Positions 20,970 through 29,080 of a DNA stretch of 30,865 nucleotides are shown piece after piece (position 1 is the stretch's first letter; each line of letters opens with the position of its first letter). Origin of the DNA: a virus; the IMG/VR virus record IMGVR_UViG_3300042523_000251, positions 1 to 30,865 of that record; one strand, written 5' to 3'. Position numbers and translations under genes: made by a program. The notes beneath the pieces are model-generated. The model was not told the DNA's origin, ran no database searches, and saw only the letters and a program-made list of their open reading frames with translations.

Positions 20970-22990
20970 TGGCAACCTATTACGTTACTACGGGTGGAAA
21001 CGCTGGTAATACTGGCTTATCACCATCAACGCCTTGGACACTGGCTAAGGCGTTTCTGTCTGCTGTCGCTGGTGATACCGTCTACATTGCACCGGGTGTT
21101 TATCGTGGTGCTTTTACACTGTCAAACAGTGGCACGTCTGGTAGTCCTATTCAGTTTTTCGGAGACCCATTAGCGGCGCAAGGATGGACTGGTATAAATG
21201 CTGGTCAAGTGCGTATTACAAATATTACCGATGACCTTACGGGTACAGCGGCTGGTGCAACAGTAATAAATGGTAGTGGTCGTAGTTGGATATCTTTTTC
21301 TAAAATTGCATTTGAATGTATTCGTACAAACACCATTCAGGCAATACAACTAAGTTTTGGATGGTCTATTACACAATGTCAAATTGTTGCTTTTTCCACA
21401 AATACAGTATGTCAAACTATTGGCGGTACCAATGCAACTGGTGGCACTGACCTTAACCTGACATTTACACGTAACGTTGTAGCAACAAATGGAAGTGCTT
21501 TGTATATCGGTCTCGTACGGCACACATCAGCGTACGGTGTGACTGCAAATATCAAAAACTGTATATTCTTTGGACACAATACAAGCGGAGAATCATACGG
21601 CGTTAGATGTTTTGGGAGTGGTACAGGCAGTGAAGGTTCAGGTTACATAGTACAAAACTGTACTTTCGTAGGTTTTACAAATGCTGTGGGTTACGACGTA
21701 GGGAATACAACATTTCCGCATAGCGTCACAAACTCGTCATTTATAGGTAGTGTTACAGCCCTTACGTCTACGTTGGGTACGACAGTAGTTACCGAGAACT
21801 TTAATCGAATCTTAGCGCAGACTGCACGTAATGGATTCCCAACTGGTGCTAGTACATCTGTAGTTGGTTCAGTTGGTGTCGAATATGGCTACAACGAAAT
21901 CGTAGGGTTGCCACCAACACAAATGATTTCTAGTATATTGGGAAGTCCTAATACTGGATTTGGTACAGCCACAAATGCGCTGGCTACTGACCTATTTAGT
22001 GTTGCATGGACAGGCGCAACACCAGACGCTGGTGCGGCAACATATCGAAATATAGGAGCCGTTGGAGATTACTTCCCAACTGAGCGCAACGCATCTACCA
22101 TCACCATCGCACCAGCCTCAACCTCACAAAGCATCGAACTATACCTCGGTGCTACAGGGCTGGCATTCAACACCTCCGGTCTAGCCGCATACTACGTCCG
22201 CAATCAAGCTGCACCGGTGGCTATTACGCTGGTCACGCAGACAGCAACAGGCGCGTGGACATCTGGTGGCTTTGCAGAGATAAGCTCCTCCCTCGTACCC
22301 GGCATGTATCGTTTGGATGTTCCTAACGCGGCTTTCGCGGCTGGCGCATCTGATGTCACGATCGTGGTGCGTGGTGCATCTGGTACTAACGGCGCGGTGC
22401 TGACGGTCACGCTGAGTAGTGGTGGTTTGACGGCAGCGCAGACAGCCGCAGCTGTCCTTGATGCTGTTGGTTCCTCTTATGTCACTGCTGGCTCGATTGG
22501 ATACTCGATTCAGAACAGCAACGTGGCAAGCATCAGCGGTAGCACGGCGGCAGCCGATGAGCTCGAAGGCGCTCTACTTCACAACGGGACAGACTACATT
22601 TCCGCTGAACTGGTGACCCCGGTAACCTCTGCCGCTCTAGTACGCATGGGGCCGTTTGAGGTTAGGGCTGACGGCCTTGGGGCAAGTGATCCGCTGGACA
22701 TCCAGACCGGCGCACAGCACGGCATCGACATCCAGTGCGTAGACAACAACGGCGCAGGGATAGACATCACGAGCGCCACGGTTACGGCTAAGGTCTATAA
22801 CTCTGGTGCGACCTTGGTTGACACGTACTCTTGTACGGCAACCTATGCAGCTGATGGACGTGCTACATTTACTATTGACACGACGGTAACCAACGTACCG
22901 GGGACTTACACTGCAACGATTACACGAACCACCGGGGCAAGCGATACGCAGATATTCGGTCCACTGCGGATCTATGTGAGGGATATCTAA
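20969..22990 (+). CDS. Right-handed beta-helix surface protein with a C-terminal Ig/BppU-like domain
   Basis: 673 residues. The N-terminus (TTGGNAGNTGLSPSTPW, AGDTVYIAPGVYRG) is the start typical of pectate-lyase-like parallel beta-helix proteins; repeated N/G/T-rich strands follow to about residue 330. The centre is a beta-rich linker. The last about 115 residues resemble the whole next protein and a BppU N-terminal-type beta domain. Such proteins act as tail spikes, decoration fibres or polysaccharide depolymerases. Its place among connector genes suggests it decorates the neck or head. The beta-helix segment is strikingly A+T-rich (37 G+C in 120 bases at 21301-21420; 37 in 60 at 22621-22680). 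No catalytic residues could be assigned. Confidence 0.65.
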   Translation: MATYYVTTGGNAGNTGLSPSTPWTLAKAFLSAVAGDTVYIAPGVYRGAFTLSNSGTSGSPIQFFGDPLAAQGWTGINAGQVRITNITDDLTGTAAGATVINGSGRSWISFSKIAFECIRTNTIQAIQLSFGWSITQCQIVAFSTNTVCQTIGGTNATGGTDLNLTFTRNVVATNGSALYIGLVRHTSAYGVTANIKNCIFFGHNTSGESYGVRCFGSGTGSEGSGYIVQNCTFVGFTNAVGYDVGNTTFPHSVTNSSFIGSVTALTSTLGTTVVTENFNRILAQTARNGFPTGASTSVVGSVGVEYGYNEIVGLPPTQMISSILGSPNTGFGTATNALATDLFSVAWTGATPDAGAATYRNIGAVGDYFPTERNASTITIAPASTSQSIELYLGATGLAFNTSGLAAYYVRNQAAPVAITLVTQTATGAWTSGGFAEISSSLVPGMYRLDVPNAAFAAGASDVTIVVRGASGTNGAVLTVTLSSGGLTAAQTAAAVLDAVGSSYVTAGSIGYSIQNSNVASISGSTAAADELEGALLHNGTDYISAELVTPVTSAALVRMGPFEVRADGLGASDPLDIQTGAQHGIDIQCVDNNGAGIDITSATVTAKVYNSGATLVDTYSCTATYAADGRATFTIDTTVTNVPGTYTATITRTTGASDTQIFGPLRIYVRDI

Positions 22991-23343
22991 TGGCATTGAT
23001 TTATGATTTGACCGAAGACCCTCAGCAGGTCATACAAGCCAGTGCGTGGGTAGGTGATTGGCACAGTTACGTGGTTCGCTTGGTTGATGAACTTGGCAGC
23101 CCGGTCGACATCACTACCGGTACGCTTGGTGCAACCTTCACCAACATCGCTACCGGGGCATCGTACTCTTTTGGCAGTGGTTCGGTGACCCTCACAAAGC
23201 AGTACAGCGCACAAGGCATCTTGTCGGTCTTGAACCCGGCGGCTTACCCGACAGCGGCAGACATCCGGCTAACGGTTTCCTTCACGGTATCAACCACGGT
23301 GCGCCGCTTTGGGCCTTTACAAATACAGGTATTGGCTCCGTGA
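22990..23343 (+). CDS. Small Ig/BppU-like structural protein
   Basis: 117 residues, nearly all beta. Key stretches are VVRLVDELGSPVDITTGTLG and the end RRFGPLQIQVLAP. It parallels the last about 100 residues of the preceding protein, where DIQCVDNNGAGIDITSATV and QIFGPLRIYVRDI occur in matching order. This suggests duplication of a beta-sandwich module used to attach fibres to the particle (BppU N-terminal-like). Start ATG shares a base with the upstream TAA; the stop overlaps a GTG of the next gene. Confidence 0.55.
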   Translation: MALIYDLTEDPQQVIQASAWVGDWHSYVVRLVDELGSPVDITTGTLGATFTNIATGASYSFGSGSVTLTKQYSAQGILSVLNPAAYPTAADIRLTVSFTVSTTVRRFGPLQIQVLAP

Positions 23344-23756
23344 TAAAGATGAGCTTCAGCCTAAAGAAAGTACGGCTTGATTCTTACCAGAAGAATCTAC
23401 GCCAACTTTCACAGGTTGTCGGCAAGGCGGCGGCTGGTATTGAAGGTGAAGCCAAGTCTAGTATTTTGAAAAGCTCCGGCAAGTACAAGCAATACGGCGA
23501 TCACTGGTCAAGCCCTCCAGGCTCACCGCCTAACAACGACACCGGTAATCTTGCTAACAGCATCGGGCATCGAATGACAGGCGCAACATCTGCCGAAGTA
23601 TTCGTAAGCGCAAAGTATGGAGTACCGCTGGAACTTGGTTGGATAGCAAAGTCTGGCAACCACGTACCGGCTCGCCCGTTTCTGCGTCCTGCGGTTGAGT
23701 ATGTAGCCCCGTCTTTCCAAGCGGCGTGTAAGAGCATCCTGAAGGGTGGCAAGTAA
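23340..23756 (+). CDS. HK97 gp10-like neck/tail-completion protein
   Basis: 138 residues from GTG 23340 (overlapping TGA); ATG 23349 is an alternative. Family pattern: an N-terminal helix (NLRQLSQVVGKAAAGIEGEA), the conserved SPPGSPPNNDTGNLANSI region, VSAKYGVPLELGW, and ARPFLRPAVE. Members of this family (HK97 gp10-like) complete the neck or tail end before joining to the head. The length is usual. Position between connectors and tail terminator supports the assignment. Confidence 0.8.
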   Translation: MIKMSFSLKKVRLDSYQKNLRQLSQVVGKAAAGIEGEAKSSILKSSGKYKQYGDHWSSPPGSPPNNDTGNLANSIGHRMTGATSAEVFVSAKYGVPLELGWIAKSGNHVPARPFLRPAVEYVAPSFQAACKSILKGGK

Positions 23757-24235
23757 TGGCATTTGAACCAGCCGTGATTGAGCAGTGGATCTACGAAACT
23801 CTAACAGGCGATACTACGCTTATGGGTTTACTTGCCCCTGACAATAAACCGAACGGGTTCCAGATGGGCGTGTATAACACCATAGCCCCGCAGGTAGACC
23901 CGGTGAGCCGCAAGCAACCGATTACCCCATACATTGTCTTTGATCGTGCAGGTAACGCAGGGCAAGACCAAGACGTGCTGTGCGGTAGCCGGGTGTTCAC
24001 TTATCCGACCTACAGAATCACCGTGTGGGATACTGCAAGTGGTGCGGTAAGCATGAATCAGTCCGCTGCTATCATGTCCCGCGTAGACACATTGCTTGAC
24101 AATATCCACGTTTCGAGTACCACTCCACGGTTCTACAGCCGGAGGGAATCAACAGCTCAGACGTTCGGTTTGGAGAGTGGTGGTCGGACTGATTTTGGAG
24201 TGACGGCGGTGTACCGTATGGTCACACAACAATAG
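23756..24235 (+). CDS. Tail terminator protein
   Basis: 159 residues. An N-terminal helix (VIEQWIYETLTGDTTLMGLL), then ITPYIVFDRAG, YPTYRITVWDT, a helix MNQSAAIMSRVDTLLD and a C-terminal strand GVTAVYRMV, as in DUF3168/gpU-like tail terminators that cap the tail tube. The gene lies between the gp10-like gene and the tail tube gene, the standard place. ATG shares a base with the upstream TAA. Confidence 0.7.
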   Translation: MAFEPAVIEQWIYETLTGDTTLMGLLAPDNKPNGFQMGVYNTIAPQVDPVSRKQPITPYIVFDRAGNAGQDQDVLCGSRVFTYPTYRITVWDTASGAVSMNQSAAIMSRVDTLLDNIHVSSTTPRFYSRRESTAQTFGLESGGRTDFGVTAVYRMVTQQ

Positions 24236-24245
24236 GAGAATCTAT

Positions 24246-24680
24246 ATGCCATTTACACGTACATCTGCTTTGATCGGTGAAAACTGCGTGGTTACCGTTG
24301 CCTTTGGTGGCTATCAAGACGGTACGCCTTCAACCTTTACGGCTGACACCTACACCTGTATTGCTCGCTCGGTGCGGTTCAGTACCTCGGCAAATACCGT
24401 CGATGTTTCCGCGCTCTGCGACACACAGAACAAAGCTCAGGTTACCAAAGCTAACGGCAGCGTTGAGGTTGAGTTCCTGGTTGATTCGGTGGTCGGGCCT
24501 ATCTTCTTTGGTAAAGATGGTTACTACTGCCAGATCGTTCTTACGCCTGGAAGCCTTACCGCTAAGACTTTTGTCGGTGTTGTTACCTCTACAGGTATCA
24601 GCGTTGCAAATGAGGAAGCCGTCACTGAGTCCGCAACTATCACGCTCGGTGCTAACGGAGTGACAACCGCTTGGGCGTAG
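24246..24680 (+). CDS. Major tail tube protein
   Basis: 144 residues, beta-rich throughout, with a pattern expected of a gpV/Hcp-like tube protein: GENCVVTVAFGGYQ, SVRFSTSANTVDVSALCD, GSVEVEFLVDSV and SATITLGANGVT. It forms stacked rings that carry DNA. A good AGGAGA site precedes the ATG, suiting high expression. It lies between the terminator protein and the tail assembly chaperones, as in most siphoviruses. Confidence 0.75.
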   Translation: MPFTRTSALIGENCVVTVAFGGYQDGTPSTFTADTYTCIARSVRFSTSANTVDVSALCDTQNKAQVTKANGSVEVEFLVDSVVGPIFFGKDGYYCQIVLTPGSLTAKTFVGVVTSTGISVANEEAVTESATITLGANGVTTAWA

Positions 24681-24691
24681 TACACTAAGCT

Positions 24692-25084
24692 ATGTCACTA
24701 AGTAACCTTAAACAAATTCCTAAAGATGCCGACAGGGGAATCCTTGTGGTCGACCTGTCGAGCATCGCTGGAGATGGCGCAGAACTCCGCTTTCGTGAAC
24801 CGAAGGCGGCAGACCTCTTCCCAGATTCCAAAGAGCTGCAAACCCTGCGAGTTGCATTTGCTGAGTTTCCTGAAGCGATGCTATACCAGATCTATCTGCT
24901 TGGTCGGTGCTATGTACCAGACCCTACAGATGGCGCTGAGGAATCACCGCTACGGGCTTTCGGCAACTTGGCACGTACTAGCAAACAAACGTTCTTTAGA
25001 ATCCTTGGTGAGTTTATTAGTTGGTATCCAACAGATGACTTACAGGGTAGGGTCAAAGACGCAAAAAACGCCTTAGAGGTGTAG
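24692..25084 (+). CDS. Tail assembly chaperone, short form (gpG-like)
   Basis: 130 residues. It begins with a beta part (RGILVVDLSSIAGDGAELRF) and then helices (PEAMLYQIYLLGRCYVP, KQTFFRILGEFISWY). By position between tail tube and tape measure it is the gpG equivalent that coats the tape measure protein during tail assembly. The A-AAA-AAC heptamer at codons 124-126 allows a -1 frameshift into the second frame. No strong SD is visible before ATG 24692. Confidence 0.8.
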   Translation: MSLSNLKQIPKDADRGILVVDLSSIAGDGAELRFREPKAADLFPDSKELQTLRVAFAEFPEAMLYQIYLLGRCYVPDPTDGAEESPLRAFGNLARTSKQTFFRILGEFISWYPTDDLQGRVKDAKNALEV

Positions 25085-25107
25085 CAAGTCAGGTTGCTTA
25101 CTACACC
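25063..25107 (+). other. Programmed -1 ribosomal frameshift signal, tail assembly chaperones
   Basis: A-AAA-AAC (25063-25069) is in the gpG-like frame. Eight bases later a stem forms between GGTGTAG (25078-25084, containing the gpG-like stop) and CTACACC (25101-25107). The -1 frame is open to 25239. Equivalent to the lambda G/T frameshift. Confidence 0.88.
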
Positions 25108-25239
25108 GTGAAGTATCTCAACCGGCACCCTTCAGAGACCGACTTGACCCTTGACCAGATAGCCGAGGTGGCTATGATCGGACAAGAGATTGAAAAGCAA
25201 CAGGTCGAAATGCTGGGTGCATTGTTTGGAGGCAGGTAA
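25069..25239 (+). CDS. Tail assembly chaperone, frameshift extension (gpT-like part)
   Basis: 56 residues after the predicted slip, giving a fusion of about 182 residues with the gpG-like part. The segment is helical (VASQVAYYTVKYLNRHP, LDQIAEVAMIGQEIEKQQ) and ends in LFGGR. It has no start codon with a ribosome site of its own, fitting expression only by frameshift. In lambda the equivalent gpGT recruits tail tube protein to the tape measure. Its TAA shares a base with the tape measure ATG. Confidence 0.82.
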   Translation, partial: RLRGVASQVAYYTVKYLNRHPSETDLTLDQIAEVAMIGQEIEKQQVEMLGALFGGR

Positions 25240-26870
25240 TGACAGTCGCGGAACTTACAGCCAAGATATCGGTAGTTGGTGAAGCCGCTGCTGTTCGTGC
25301 CTTAAGCCGGGTAGGGCAGTCGGCTAAAAGTGTAGGTGAAGCAATCCGCACTGCGGCAGATGCCACCCGGTTGTTAGAGTTAGCACAAGGCAGTTTTGCA
25401 GCCGTAACCGGTGTGCAAGCTGCAATGGCTTATGACTCGCAGGTTCGTGGCTTGGCTGCATATGCCAAGAATGCACAGGAACTACAAGCCCAACTGGGAA
25501 GGCTACAGGAGATAGCCAAACTCCCCGGGTTGGGCCTCCCAGAGGTTCGTGCGGGTGTTCTACAACTTGAAGCCGCAGGGCTGAACGCCCAGACTGCCGA
25601 ACGTGCATTGATGGCTTTTGGTAATGCTCTCGCTCTCGTTGGCAAAGGCAAATCAGAGCTGGACGGTGTCATCCTGGCGCTTGGTCAGATAGCCAGCAAG
25701 GGCGCAATATCAGCTGAGGAAATCAATCAGATAGCCGAGCGTGTCCCGCAGATCCGGCAGGTATTGGTTTCCGCCTTTGGTACGGCATCCACTGAAGCCA
25801 TACAGAAGATGGGCATTACAGCAGACGAAGCCATCAAGCGTATTATCTCCGGTCTTGAACAACTACCAAAGGCCACGCAATCCGCATTGACTACGTTTGA
25901 GAATCTACAGGATGCGCTTACCGCTGCCTTCCTACCGATTGGCCGTGGCATCCTTGATATCTTCAGCAGTGCCGAAGGTGGCACGATGCGTTTGATTGAG
26001 CGTGTCGCAGAGATGGGTAGACAGATCGGCGAAGTGTTTAGCGCCATCGGCAAGAGCGGTGTAATACAAGACTTTCTAAACCGTGTCATTGGTGCATTCG
26101 GCCCCGGTGGTAACTTCCAGCAAGCGATGATAAATGTAGCCGCTAACCTGCTGGCGTTCTTTGCTCAACTGCCAAGGATACTGCAAGAGTTAGGCCCGGC
26201 CTTTATGACGTTCTTTAGTGACATCGGTTACAACATCAAGGCATTCTTTAAGAATACGTTTGGTGACTTGCAAGATGAAATCCAAAGCCTTGTCAAGTTT
26301 TTAGATTCTCAGTTTTCATCGTTCCTTTTCAAGTTTGAGCCAATCCTTCCTGACAATGTAAAGTCAATCTTACAAACAAGTCAGGGGCAACTACAACCAC
26401 CGGAGACAAAGCGTCCGGTTTGGAACTACAAGACTCCCCAGTTTCCAATGCCTGCCCTTGGTGCTGTTCCTGACTTGGCTGGTGAATACGGCAGGGCCAT
26501 TAGGGATATGTTAGGCCCTCAAGGATTACCGCCAGGGATGATATTCGGCGGCGCTCAAGGCACGGCTGGCGGCATGGGCGGAGACTCCATCGGCGGCATA
26601 CTTGGCAAGATTGCAGACAACACCAAGACAACCGCTGACGCTCTTACATTGCGCCGTGAGACGCTTGGTGGTGGGCAACTTGGCCAGATGGGCGTTACAG
26701 CTGCAGAGATGGCTGTAGGTGGTGGTGGTGGTATCCGGATGGGTGATTTCATGGGCGGTGGTAACCGTGGCTTGATACCTGCCGGTACTGAGTTGGAACG
26801 AGCAGTTCGATCTGTCATCCGTGATGAAGCAAGGCGCAACGGTACGCCCGGAATAATGAAGAGGTTCTGA
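25239..26870 (+). CDS. Tape measure protein
   Basis: 543 residues. The N-terminal TMP domain is recognisable (LAQGSFAAVTGVQAAMAYDS, GQIASKGAISAEEINQIAER, VPQIRQVL, MGITADEAIKRIISGL). A hydrophobic helix region about 305-325 follows (VAANLLAFFAQLPRIL), and the C-terminus is Gly- and Met-rich. It fixes tail length and helps DNA delivery. It is short for a siphovirus; at the usual roughly 0.15 nm per residue the tail would be about 80 nm (inference). Start ATG overlaps the gpT-like stop. Confidence 0.88.
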   Translation: MTVAELTAKISVVGEAAAVRALSRVGQSAKSVGEAIRTAADATRLLELAQGSFAAVTGVQAAMAYDSQVRGLAAYAKNAQELQAQLGRLQEIAKLPGLGLPEVRAGVLQLEAAGLNAQTAERALMAFGNALALVGKGKSELDGVILALGQIASKGAISAEEINQIAERVPQIRQVLVSAFGTASTEAIQKMGITADEAIKRIISGLEQLPKATQSALTTFENLQDALTAAFLPIGRGILDIFSSAEGGTMRLIERVAEMGRQIGEVFSAIGKSGVIQDFLNRVIGAFGPGGNFQQAMINVAANLLAFFAQLPRILQELGPAFMTFFSDIGYNIKAFFKNTFGDLQDEIQSLVKFLDSQFSSFLFKFEPILPDNVKSILQTSQGQLQPPETKRPVWNYKTPQFPMPALGAVPDLAGEYGRAIRDMLGPQGLPPGMIFGGAQGTAGGMGGDSIGGILGKIADNTKTTADALTLRRETLGGGQLGQMGVTAAEMAVGGGGGIRMGDFMGGGNRGLIPAGTELERAVRSVIRDEARRNGTPGIMKRF

Positions 26871-29080
26871 TGGCGAACGCTTGGCCTTTATTGATCGAAG
26901 TAGACTGCCCAGAACCACGCCCACAGAAAGGGCGGTTGGTTGTTGCAGCTGACGGTACTACATGGGACTTAGCCAAAAGTAGCGGTGTATGGCTTGACCC
27001 TACTACCCTAACCTTGATGCTTGCTCCACTACCGACTACAGCGGCATGGCGTACAACCTATGCTGGTAACTACGCACGGTTTCAAAAGACCGACTACACG
27101 CTAACCACGGCGGCATCGTGGAAGCAGATGCAGATCAAAGCATCCGGTGATTACTACCTGCAAAGTCTGAACGTTACCGAGCGGGCTACGCTAACAACAG
27201 CCTGGAGTGCTAACCAAGCCGCCTATCTATCGCTCTATGTACCGGGGCTAAAAGATTCGGACGATAGCACGATTCTTAAGGCTGGATGGGGTGTCGGGTC
27301 GGCTGGCTCTGTAGAGGTCTGGTTTGGGGCTAACGGCAGCGCACAGGTGTACAAGTCTGGAGTGTTGGTTGGTAGTTATCAGAAGAATGATTCCAACATA
27401 GCACCAACTGCTAACGTTGCTTTCTTGTCTTCAGTCAATAGTGAATTTATTACCATCATGATGATTCCCTGCCGAAGGCGGGAGCTCATAGTGGTTGCAT
27501 CTAACGGCTTGGCTTTTAGTCATGTCTTTGGAGACTTGTCGGCATTGGTCAGTAATACCATTACACCTGCCGCCGCGTTCTCTTGGTTGGTACCTGCTGG
27601 GCAAGCATCCGTTCAGTTGGCAAAGTTGCAATTTACTACTTCAGGCTACGGTGTTTCACCAGTCAAAAAGTTACGTTATGCACCTCCAACGGGTGCTACA
27701 TTTGCATCTACTTTTGCATACGACCAGATAGGCACTGGCACTGCATCCGCGTCATACAGCGTTGTGAAGGATGATCTAACGGCATACACGCCTAACGGGA
27801 CAATCAAGGATGTACGGGCAAAGGTAAGCCTTACAAGCGCAACCGGCGCAGCAACGTATGGATTCTATGAAGTAGACATGGTTTATCAACCTGCTGCTGG
27901 TTCAACCGCTGATGATCCGGTAGACATCACCTGTGATGTTGAGCGGGTGAGTATCAGCGTAGACGATGACGGCAGGGCTACTTGCTCACTTACTACCCGC
28001 AGGAAGCCCATCACGGATGCCGGAGTAGACCAACCGCAGATTACTTCAGACCGACCCATCCGGATTGCCCTAAGCGATGGAGCAGTCTCACCAACATACA
28101 TCGACGTATTCCGTGGCACCCTCACACCACCAGAGATTACATACGAGCAAGGCGATACAACAAGGGACTGGTCGGTCTTTGTCTATGCCGGGCAAGACCG
28201 TAGCCGTGACTTTGACCTTGCTTACATCGTGGAGTCTTACCCTTACGATGGTTTGCTTTTCAGTAGTGCGTTATTGGACTTACTAGAAATTGCAGGTTAT
28301 CCGGATGGCTCAGGACCTTACCTTGGCGGTGACTTCCCAAACCTTGACCTGCCTTACAGCCCTAATATATCAAAGGGTCAGTATGCTTTGGCTCCTGACT
28401 ATTTCGACACGGTTGGCGGTTACATTGACAAACTCAAGAATGACTATGCCGCTAACTACATCACCGGATGGATGCCGAGCCTAAGCGGTTATCTTTATTA
28501 CTGGATTGACCCGGCACTGGCTACAACCACTCCAGCCGTCACGCTATACCAAAGCATCGCAGCTGCAACAACGGCAGGTGTTACTGAAGTATTACGCCCT
28601 AAGCGGGTTGTACGGGCTATGTCAAGCCACTACGAGACCCCGGAAGCAACACAGGTACAGGTTGTCGGTCAAGACCCATCAACCGGGCTGTTCATTACAA
28701 AGAGTCGGGTAGACGGTGCGGCAGAGACTGCAAGCACGGCACCTGCCAGTAGACCCTACAACTGGAGGGGTAGACCTGTTCCGTATCAGCTAAGAGACCC
28801 AACCCTAACGACACAGGATGCGGTTGATGCTGCTTGCGACATCCTCTACGACCGCTTGACTACGGGAAGAATCTTGATCGAGTGGGAATCGGATCTACTG
28901 GTTTTGTCATCCAACAACCGTCCTTTATGGCTTGGTGATGTGGTGCGTATCATGGAGCCGGACGGTACAACCACCAAGGGTGATTACCGCATTATCGGTA
29001 TCCCATCGATTGACTTTGTAACTGAGCAGACATCCGGGTTTAGCGTACGCAAAGCCGTTTACCGTGGACAGAAAATCTAA
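26870..29080 (+). CDS. Tail-tip/baseplate hub protein (Dit/Tal-like)
   Basis: 736 residues, beta-rich, no signal peptide. The middle (DVERVSISVDDDGRATCSL, PIRIALSDG, DVFRGTLTPP, DWSVFVYAGQDRSRDFD) resembles the gp27/Tal-type hub region, and the C-terminal part (DAVDAACDILYDRLTTGR, RPLWLGDVVRIMEPDG) fits the same kind of baseplate hub. It directly follows the tape measure, where distal tail and tail-associated proteins lie. No peptidase or lysozyme motif was seen. Its ATG overlaps the tape measure TGA. It may combine Dit-like and Tal-like parts in one chain. Confidence 0.65.
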   Translation: MANAWPLLIEVDCPEPRPQKGRLVVAADGTTWDLAKSSGVWLDPTTLTLMLAPLPTTAAWRTTYAGNYARFQKTDYTLTTAASWKQMQIKASGDYYLQSLNVTERATLTTAWSANQAAYLSLYVPGLKDSDDSTILKAGWGVGSAGSVEVWFGANGSAQVYKSGVLVGSYQKNDSNIAPTANVAFLSSVNSEFITIMMIPCRRRELIVVASNGLAFSHVFGDLSALVSNTITPAAAFSWLVPAGQASVQLAKLQFTTSGYGVSPVKKLRYAPPTGATFASTFAYDQIGTGTASASYSVVKDDLTAYTPNGTIKDVRAKVSLTSATGAATYGFYEVDMVYQPAAGSTADDPVDITCDVERVSISVDDDGRATCSLTTRRKPITDAGVDQPQITSDRPIRIALSDGAVSPTYIDVFRGTLTPPEITYEQGDTTRDWSVFVYAGQDRSRDFDLAYIVESYPYDGLLFSSALLDLLEIAGYPDGSGPYLGGDFPNLDLPYSPNISKGQYALAPDYFDTVGGYIDKLKNDYAANYITGWMPSLSGYLYYWIDPALATTTPAVTLYQSIAAATTAGVTEVLRPKRVVRAMSSHYETPEATQVQVVGQDPSTGLFITKSRVDGAAETASTAPASRPYNWRGRPVPYQLRDPTLTTQDAVDAACDILYDRLTTGRILIEWESDLLVLSSNNRPLWLGDVVRIMEPDGTTTKGDYRIIGIPSIDFVTEQTSGFSVRKAVYRGQKI

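Noticed and set aside
24277-24663. Second plus-strand frame of 128 codons within the tail tube gene
   Set aside because: Leu-, Pro- and Arg-rich shadow frame with no ribosome site, inside a well-supported gene.
26715-26737. GGT microsatellite in the tape measure gene as a mobile or regulatory repeat
   Set aside because: It simply encodes a short polyglycine stretch in the Gly-rich C-terminus.
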